Assembly (NCBI GenBank): GCA_035690065.1
Contig: DASSKW010000059.1
Coordinates: 1-18,064 of the forward strand
Direction: 5' to 3'
Source: DASSKW01 sp035690065
Lineage (GTDB): Bacteria; Pseudomonadota; Gammaproteobacteria; Natronospirales; REEB76
DNA: 18,064 bases
Positions 14,131 through 18,064 of this stretch are shown here, piece by piece. Within the stretch, counting starts at the first letter, position 1. Every line of letters begins with the position of its first letter. The notes under the pieces were generated by a model. It worked only from the letters and a program-made list of their open reading frames with translations, was not told the origin of the DNA and did no database searches. The translations under genes and the position numbers were made by a program.

Positions 14131-14178
14131 TTGCGAGCGGCTAAAATATAGACTAAACTAGACGGACTTAGTCTATAT
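14131..14178 (+). promoter_or_regulatory. Predicted promoter and operator of the toxin-antitoxin cassette
   Basis: A perfect inverted repeat has arms ATATAGACTAA (14146-14156) and TTAGTCTATAT (14168-14178) separated by 11 nt. A weak promoter TTGCGA (14131-14136) with TAAACT (14154-14159), 17 nt apart, would place the -10 box inside the repeat. TAGAC also recurs at 14149 and 14159, one helical turn apart. Phd/YefM antitoxins repress their own operons by binding palindromes over the promoter, so this is the expected operator. The promoter boxes are less certain than the repeat. Confidence 0.65.
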
Positions 14179-14188
14179 GAGATGTGCC

Positions 14189-14428
14189 ATGCACACGGTT
14201 AATATCCACGAAGCGAAAACCCAGCTTTCAAAGCTGGTGGACAAGGCCGTCAAGGGCGAGCCGTTCATTATCGCCAAGGCAGGCAAGCCGTTGGTGAGGG
14301 TCACTGCGCTGGAAAGCGGCACCCGCATCCAACGGCTTGGGTTCCTGACCGGAGAAATTGCGGTGCCTGATGACTTTGATCAGATGGGCGCCCAATCAAT
14401 TCAAAAGCTGTTCGAGGAGGACAAGTGA
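14189..14428 (+). CDS. Phd/YefM-family antitoxin
   Basis: The ATG at 14189 gives 79 residues, the usual size for this family. An ATG at 14177, inside the operator, would add MRCA and lacks a ribosome binding site. The start MHTVNIHEAKTQLSKLVDKA and the segment GEPFIIAKAGKPLVRVTAL form the N-terminal DNA-binding and dimerisation domain. The C-terminal part (about residues 45-79, with IAVPDDFDQM) is the expected toxin-neutralising region. It overlaps the toxin gene by 4 nt, so the two are made together with the antitoxin first. Base composition looks less GC-rich than the ribosomal genes, in line with gain by transfer. Confidence 0.9.
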   Translation: MHTVNIHEAKTQLSKLVDKAVKGEPFIIAKAGKPLVRVTALESGTRIQRLGFLTGEIAVPDDFDQMGAQSIQKLFEEDK

Positions 14429-14811
14429 AGTTGCTGCTGGATACGCACGTCCTGTTGTGGGCGGCCGGGCAGGCCGAAAAACTATCGGCGGAGGCGCGTG
14501 AGCTTATCGAGAATCGGCGTAATGATCTGTTTTTTAGCGCCGCCAATCTGTGGGAAGTGTCGATCAAACACGATTTGGGACGGAAAGATTTTCGCGTGGA
14601 CCCGAGATTATTGCGCCGTGGATTGCTGGACAATGGCTATGAGGAACTACCCATTACCAGCGAGCACGTCGTGGCGGTAGTTGGTTTGCCACCCATCCAC
14701 AAGGATCCATTTGATCGTCTATTGGTAGCGCAAGCCATGGTTGAAGGCATTACCCTGCTTACTGCTGATCCGCACGTTGCAAAGTATCCCGGGCCGATTC
14801 GCCAAGTTTGA
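14425..14811 (+). CDS. VapC-like PIN-domain toxin (predicted ribonuclease)
   Basis: The 128-residue protein starts at a GTG that overlaps the antitoxin stop (GTGA) and has GAGGAGG 4 nt upstream. It begins MKLLLDTHVLLWAAG, a PIN-domain N terminus. The acidic residues expected to bind metal are Asp6, Glu44 (NLWEVSIK), Asp94 and Asp97 (HKDPFDRLL) and Asp115 (TADPHV), so the active site appears intact. PIN toxins cleave RNA, often tRNA or rRNA, and stop growth when the antitoxin is lost. Pairing with a Phd/YefM-type partner is common for this subgroup. The target cannot be told from sequence. Confidence 0.9.
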   Translation: MKLLLDTHVLLWAAGQAEKLSAEARELIENRRNDLFFSAANLWEVSIKHDLGRKDFRVDPRLLRRGLLDNGYEELPITSEHVVAVVGLPPIHKDPFDRLLVAQAMVEGITLLTADPHVAKYPGPIRQV

Positions 14812-14830
14812 GTGTTTCAGAGCTTCAATA

Positions 14831-14847
14831 TCCCGGATGAACCGGGA
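14831..14847. repeat. Small inverted repeat between convergent genes
   Basis: The arms TCCCGG and CCGGGA enclose a 5-nt loop in the 84-nt space between the toxin stop and the convergent permease stop. There is no adjacent T run on either strand, so it is at best a weak terminator. The first bases overlap a copy of TATCCCGGAT (14829-14838) that also occurs at 14101-14110, on the other side of the toxin-antitoxin cassette. Confidence 0.35.
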
Positions 14848-14895
14848 CAACACGCTGATCGGGATCCTCTTTTATCGTTCCGTTTTACGTCGCGT

Positions 14896-16668
14896 TCAAC
14901 TCAATGGCCACACGTGCGGAATCAGGCTGACAGAGATCGTTAGCATCAGCAGATTGAGTGGCAAACCAAAGCGCAGGTAATCGCTGAAGCGATAACCGCC
15001 GGGACCGTACACCATCAGGTTGGTCTGATAGCCGATAGGCGTGGCGAAGCTTGCCGAGGCTGCCATCGCGATGGCGACAGCAAACGGCATGAAATGCAGT
15101 CCCAGCGTCTGCGTAGTTGCATAGGCCAGCGGAAACACGATGACGGCCGCCGCATTGTTGGTCACCATCTCGGTCAGGATCATGGTGATCAGGTAGATGA
15201 GGCCCAGCAACAGCCAGGGATTGTCGCCGGCAGCCGCCAGTAACGCGTGAGCGAACGCCGCTGCCGCACCGCTGGTATTCAGGGCACTGCCGATACCGAA
15301 TGCCGCCGCGATCGCGATCAGCACTTCGAGTTCGATGCTGCGCCGGGCAGAACTGAGACTGCAGCAACGGGTGACCAGCATCAGGCCCGCCGCTGCGAGC
15401 GCGGCAGGCAGCAACTGCAGCACACCGGTACTCACCGTGACGATCAGTGCGAGCAGGATGGCCCATGCCAGCCAGCTCTTCTCATGCCGCGGGATAGCTG
15501 CACTTTCGATCGGGCGCAATAAAAGAAAATCACGTGAATTGGCGTGTTGTTCCATGAATTCGGTTTCGGTCTCCAGCAGCAGGGTGTCACCTGGCTCGAG
15601 TTCGATGTCACCGATCTTGCCGGGCAGGCGTTGCCCATTGCGCGCCACCGCGATAATCACCGCGTTGTAGCGCGAGCGAAAGCGGCCTTCACGGATGGTC
15701 TTGCCACACACCGGCGAATAGACTGCGATCACCGCCTCGATCAGCGTGCGCGCGGTGCGCGGCGCGGTCAGTTTGAAAACCTGGTTGGTCGCGGGTGTCA
15801 GCCCCTTGACGCGCTGCAGGTCCACCACCGAATCGGTGATTCCGGCGAACACCAACCGGTCACCGCCGGTGAGCCTTTCGTCCGGGCCTACTGCCGGGAT
15901 GACTTCCCCGTCACGTTCGATCTCTATCAGAAACAGGCCAGGCAGTTGACGCAACCCTGCCGCCAGGATGGTTTGTCCAACCAGCGGGCTGCCTGATTCC
16001 ACCAGCATCTCCACGGTGTATTCGCGCGGGTTATCCAGTTGCGCCATCACCGGACGGCGTTCCGGTAACAGCCAGTGACTGGCGATCAAGACATACAGGA
16101 TCCCGGCGACAGCGCAGGGGATACCGATCCAGGCCAGTTCGAAGAAACCAAACCCGGCAGCATGTGCCTGTGATTTCAACAGGCCATCGACCACCAGGTT
16201 GGTGCTGGTACCGATCAGCGTGCAACTACCGCCGAAGATCGCCGCGTAGCTCAATGGGATCATCAGTTTGGATATCGAGATGCGTTGCCGTTTGGCCCAG
16301 TCCGACACCGCCGGCAGGAAGGTGGCCACGATCGGGGTGTTGTTGAGGAATGCGCTCATGAAAGTGACCGGCAGCATCATGCGCAACTGCGCGCTGTGCA
16401 CGGAACGCGGACGCCCAAACAACAGACCGATCAGGGTGTTGATCGCGCCGGTATCGCGCAAGCCTGCCGCCACAACATAGAGCACCGCGATGCTCAAAAC
16501 GCCCTCATTCGCAAACCCGCTGAATGCGGCCTGCGGCGTGATGACCTTGAACAACAGCAAGACCGTCAATCCTGCCATCAGCGTGATGTCAGTACTCAAG
16601 CGGGTGAAGGCGAGGGTACCGAGACAGGCGAGTGTGACGAAGATGGTGAGCCATGCATCAAGGGACAT
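14896..16668 (-). CDS. SLC13/DASS-family permease with two TrkA-C-like domains
   Basis: The 590-residue membrane protein has hydrophobic segments in two halves (about residues 1-205 and 395-590). A soluble middle (about 210-390) looks like two TrkA-C (RCK_C) domains, with ESGSPLVGQTI and LTGGDRLVFAG in the first and SPVCGKTIREG and LEPGDTLLLE in the second. Family motifs are SAFLNNTPIVATFLP (NNT at 109-111), IGTSTNLVVDG (153-163), TNNAAAVIVFP (503-513) and the ending region GYQTNLMVYGPGGY. Members couple Na+ or H+ to uptake of sulfate, dicarboxylates or similar anions; the substrate is not predictable here. TrkA-C domains often sense ligands. It is transcribed away from the wbpA-like gene and converges on the toxin gene. 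No strong Shine-Dalgarno sequence precedes the ATG. Confidence 0.9.
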   Translation of the reverse strand: MSLDAWLTIFVTLACLGTLAFTRLSTDITLMAGLTVLLLFKVITPQAAFSGFANEGVLSIAVLYVVAAGLRDTGAINTLIGLLFGRPRSVHSAQLRMMLPVTFMSAFLNNTPIVATFLPAVSDWAKRQRISISKLMIPLSYAAIFGGSCTLIGTSTNLVVDGLLKSQAHAAGFGFFELAWIGIPCAVAGILYVLIASHWLLPERRPVMAQLDNPREYTVEMLVESGSPLVGQTILAAGLRQLPGLFLIEIERDGEVIPAVGPDERLTGGDRLVFAGITDSVVDLQRVKGLTPATNQVFKLTAPRTARTLIEAVIAVYSPVCGKTIREGRFRSRYNAVIIAVARNGQRLPGKIGDIELEPGDTLLLETETEFMEQHANSRDFLLLRPIESAAIPRHEKSWLAWAILLALIVTVSTGVLQLLPAALAAAGLMLVTRCCSLSSARRSIELEVLIAIAAAFGIGSALNTSGAAAAFAHALLAAAGDNPWLLLGLIYLITMILTEMVTNNAAAVIVFPLAYATTQTLGLHFMPFAVAIAMAASASFATPIGYQTNLMVYGPGGYRFSDYLRFGLPLNLLMLTISVSLIPHVWPLS

Positions 16669-16700
16669 TGTTATTAGCCATGATTTAACAGCGACCTTTT

Positions 16701-16729
16701 ATTATACGGAAGTTAAAGCGATGGATATG
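16701..16729 (-). promoter_or_regulatory. Predicted promoter of the permease gene
   Basis: On the minus strand a perfect TATAAT lies at 16701-16706, which would start transcription near 16694 and leave a leader of about 26 nt before the ATG at 16668. The -35 position with a 17-nt spacer reads CATATC (16724-16729) and is a poor match, so an activator may be needed. The call rests mainly on the -10 box and its distance to the gene. Confidence 0.45.
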
Positions 16730-16805
16730 CGGCCACATCAAAATCCTCCTGGCCTGGCGCTGTCGGCAGGCGTTGTTTCGAGGTATGCTGTGCCGCGCAC
16801 TGGCT

Positions 16806-16821
16806 TTACGGCTAGCCGTAA
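16806..16821. promoter_or_regulatory. 16-bp perfect palindrome upstream of the wbpA-like gene
   Basis: TTACGGCTAGCCGTAA is its own reverse complement and lies 35 nt before the ATG at 16857, inside the 188-nt divergent intergenic region. Perfect symmetry of this length suits a dimeric regulator, or a short hairpin in the leader RNA. A weak -10-like TATGCT (16784-16789) just upstream would place the palindrome over the transcription start. No regulator is identified. Confidence 0.45.
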
Positions 16822-16856
16822 TCCTGTATTTCCAAGCTGGATCGAAAGGCAAGTAG

Positions 16857-18064
16857 ATGAATCAGCGTGATTCCCTGATAAGAAAATTAACCGACAAGAC
16901 CGCGCATGTCGGGATCGTGGGCCTCGGGTATGTGGGGCTGCCATTGGCGCTGCGTTTCGTGGAAGCAGGCTTCAGAGTGACAGGCCTGGATATTGATGCA
17001 GGTAAAGTACAGGCACTCAATGCGGGCGGCAGCTATATCGCACAGATACCCGCGCAACGAATAGCGGCAGCAGTGAGCAGGAAGTTTACTGCGACCACGG
17101 ATTTCTCCACTGCACAAAGTATGGATGCCATCATCATCTGTGTGCCGACTCCGCTGGGCCGCCATCATGAGCCGGATGTCAGTTTCATAACCAGTACGAT
17201 TGAGAAACTTGCGGAATCATTGCGTGCCGGGCAGGTACTGTCGCTGGAAAGCACCACTTATCCCGGGACCACCGAGGAGATTATCCTGCCGGTAGTCACG
17301 GCGCGCGGTTTGTACCCAGGCAAGGATTTCTTCGTGGTGTATTCGCCGGAACGGGAAGACCCCGGCAACCTCAATTTCAATACCCAGACTATTCCCAAGA
17401 TCTGTTCCGGTCTGACGGCGGATTGCGGTGAGGTAGCCAAAGCACTTTATGGCGCCGTCATCGACAAGGTGGTGCCGGTAAGTTCTTTGCGTGCCGCAGA
17501 GATGACGAAATTACTCGAGAACATTCATCGCGCAGTCAACATCGGATTGGTGAATGAGATGAAGATTGTGGCCGACCGCATGGGCATTGATATATATGAA
17601 GTGATCGATGCGGCTGCTACCAAGCCTTTCGGCTTCGTGCCGTATTATCCGGGCCCCGGTCTGGGCGGACACTGCATTCCCATTGATCCGTTTTATCTCA
17701 CCTGGAAAGCGATGGAGTATGGCGTGGATACACGCTTCATCCGCCTGGCGGGTGAGGTCAATAGCCGTATGCCGGAATGGGTGGTGGAGAAGACAAGTGC
17801 CGCTCTGAATGAGCGGGGCAGAGCCCTGAAAGGTAGTCGGATACTGGTGCTGGGAATCTCCTACAAAAAAAATATCGATGACACCCGGGAATCGCCGGCG
17901 GTCGAGATCATGCACCTGCTGCAACAGCGCGGTGCAGAAGTCGCCTATTCCGACCCCATGGTGCCGAAGTTCCCCAAGATGCGGGAATATCATTTTGATC
18001 TGGAAAGCACGGTCCTGGATGCAGCTGCGCTGACGGAGTTCGACTGTGTGCTTCTTGCGACTAA
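16857..18064 (+). CDS. wbpA: UDP-N-acetylglucosamine 6-dehydrogenase, WbpA-like (3' end outside window)
   Basis: The frame is open from ATG 16857 to the window edge, giving 402 residues. An in-frame TAG directly before the ATG fixes the start, and AAAGG lies 7 nt upstream. A Rossmann NAD site GLGYVGLP is at residues 22-29, with Asp45 after it. Conserved motifs are SLESTTYPGTTEE (129-141), YSPEREDPGN (from 162), AEMTKLLENIHRAVN (Lys218, Asn222) and GPGLGGHCIPIDP with catalytic Cys273. The C-terminal domain starts near SRILVLGISYKKN. The pattern matches Pseudomonas WbpA closely as I recall it. The enzyme oxidises UDP-GlcNAc twice with NAD+ to UDP-GlcNAcA for surface polysaccharides. About 30 residues are missing at the end. 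Confidence 0.9.
   Translation, partial: MNQRDSLIRKLTDKTAHVGIVGLGYVGLPLALRFVEAGFRVTGLDIDAGKVQALNAGGSYIAQIPAQRIAAAVSRKFTATTDFSTAQSMDAIIICVPTPLGRHHEPDVSFITSTIEKLAESLRAGQVLSLESTTYPGTTEEIILPVVTARGLYPGKDFFVVYSPEREDPGNLNFNTQTIPKICSGLTADCGEVAKALYGAVIDKVVPVSSLRAAEMTKLLENIHRAVNIGLVNEMKIVADRMGIDIYEVIDAAATKPFGFVPYYPGPGLGGHCIPIDPFYLTWKAMEYGVDTRFIRLAGEVNSRMPEWVVEKTSAALNERGRALKGSRILVLGISYKKNIDDTRESPAVEIMHLLQQRGAEVAYSDPMVPKFPKMREYHFDLESTVLDAAALTEFDCVLLAT

Noticed and set aside
1..18064. tRNA, rRNA, CRISPR arrays, insertion sequences or prophage genes
   Set aside because: No cloverleaf-like sequence, regular repeat-spacer pattern, transposase frame or phage structural gene was recognised on either strand.

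Overview
This window is the main ribosomal-protein gene cluster of a proteobacterium. The first 14.1 kb hold the end of tuf, then the fused S10, spc and alpha operon genes in the classical Escherichia coli order, all on the plus strand. Many products have the same length as, or lie within a few residues of, their E. coli counterparts (S10 103, L4 201, L22 110, L15 144, RpoA 326). Codon use is GC-rich. These points suggest a gammaproteobacterium, or a close relative, that is not an enteric species. I cannot name the genus from sequence alone.

Layout. 1-460: 3' end of tuf and rpsJ, only 6 nt apart, apparently the end of a str-type operon. 461-628: a non-coding stretch with a consensus extended -10 promoter and a leader with strong hairpins. 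629-10744: rplC, rplD, rplW, rplB, rpsS, rplV, rpsC, rplP, rpmC, rpsQ, rplN, rplX, rplE, rpsN, rpsH, rplF, rplR, rpsE, rpmD, rplO and secY, with gaps of at most a few tens of bases and several overlapping stop/start codons. 10793-14041: rpmJ, rpsM, rpsK, rpsD, rpoA and rplQ, ending at a clear intrinsic terminator (14067-14093).

Beyond the terminator the window becomes accessory. A two-gene toxin-antitoxin cassette (Phd/YefM-like antitoxin and VapC-like PIN toxin, 14189-14811) has a perfect inverted repeat over its promoter region. Next comes a minus-strand SLC13/DASS-family membrane permease with two soluble TrkA-C-like domains (14896-16668). A divergent intergenic region with a 16-bp perfect palindrome follows. 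The window ends inside a plus-strand nucleotide-sugar dehydrogenase (from 16857) that closely resembles WbpA, the UDP-N-acetylglucosamine 6-dehydrogenase of surface polysaccharide pathways.

How it works together. The large block builds both ribosomal subunits, the SecY translocon core and the alpha subunit of RNA polymerase, so it couples translation, secretion and transcription capacity. No wholly new system is evident. The least ordinary features are the promoter and leader between rpsJ and rplC, a roughly 70-residue Lys/Ala-rich tail on L17, the toxin-antitoxin cassette with its operator, and the palindrome in front of the wbpA-like gene. All functional statements are inferences from sequence recognition. 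No database search or structure prediction was run.
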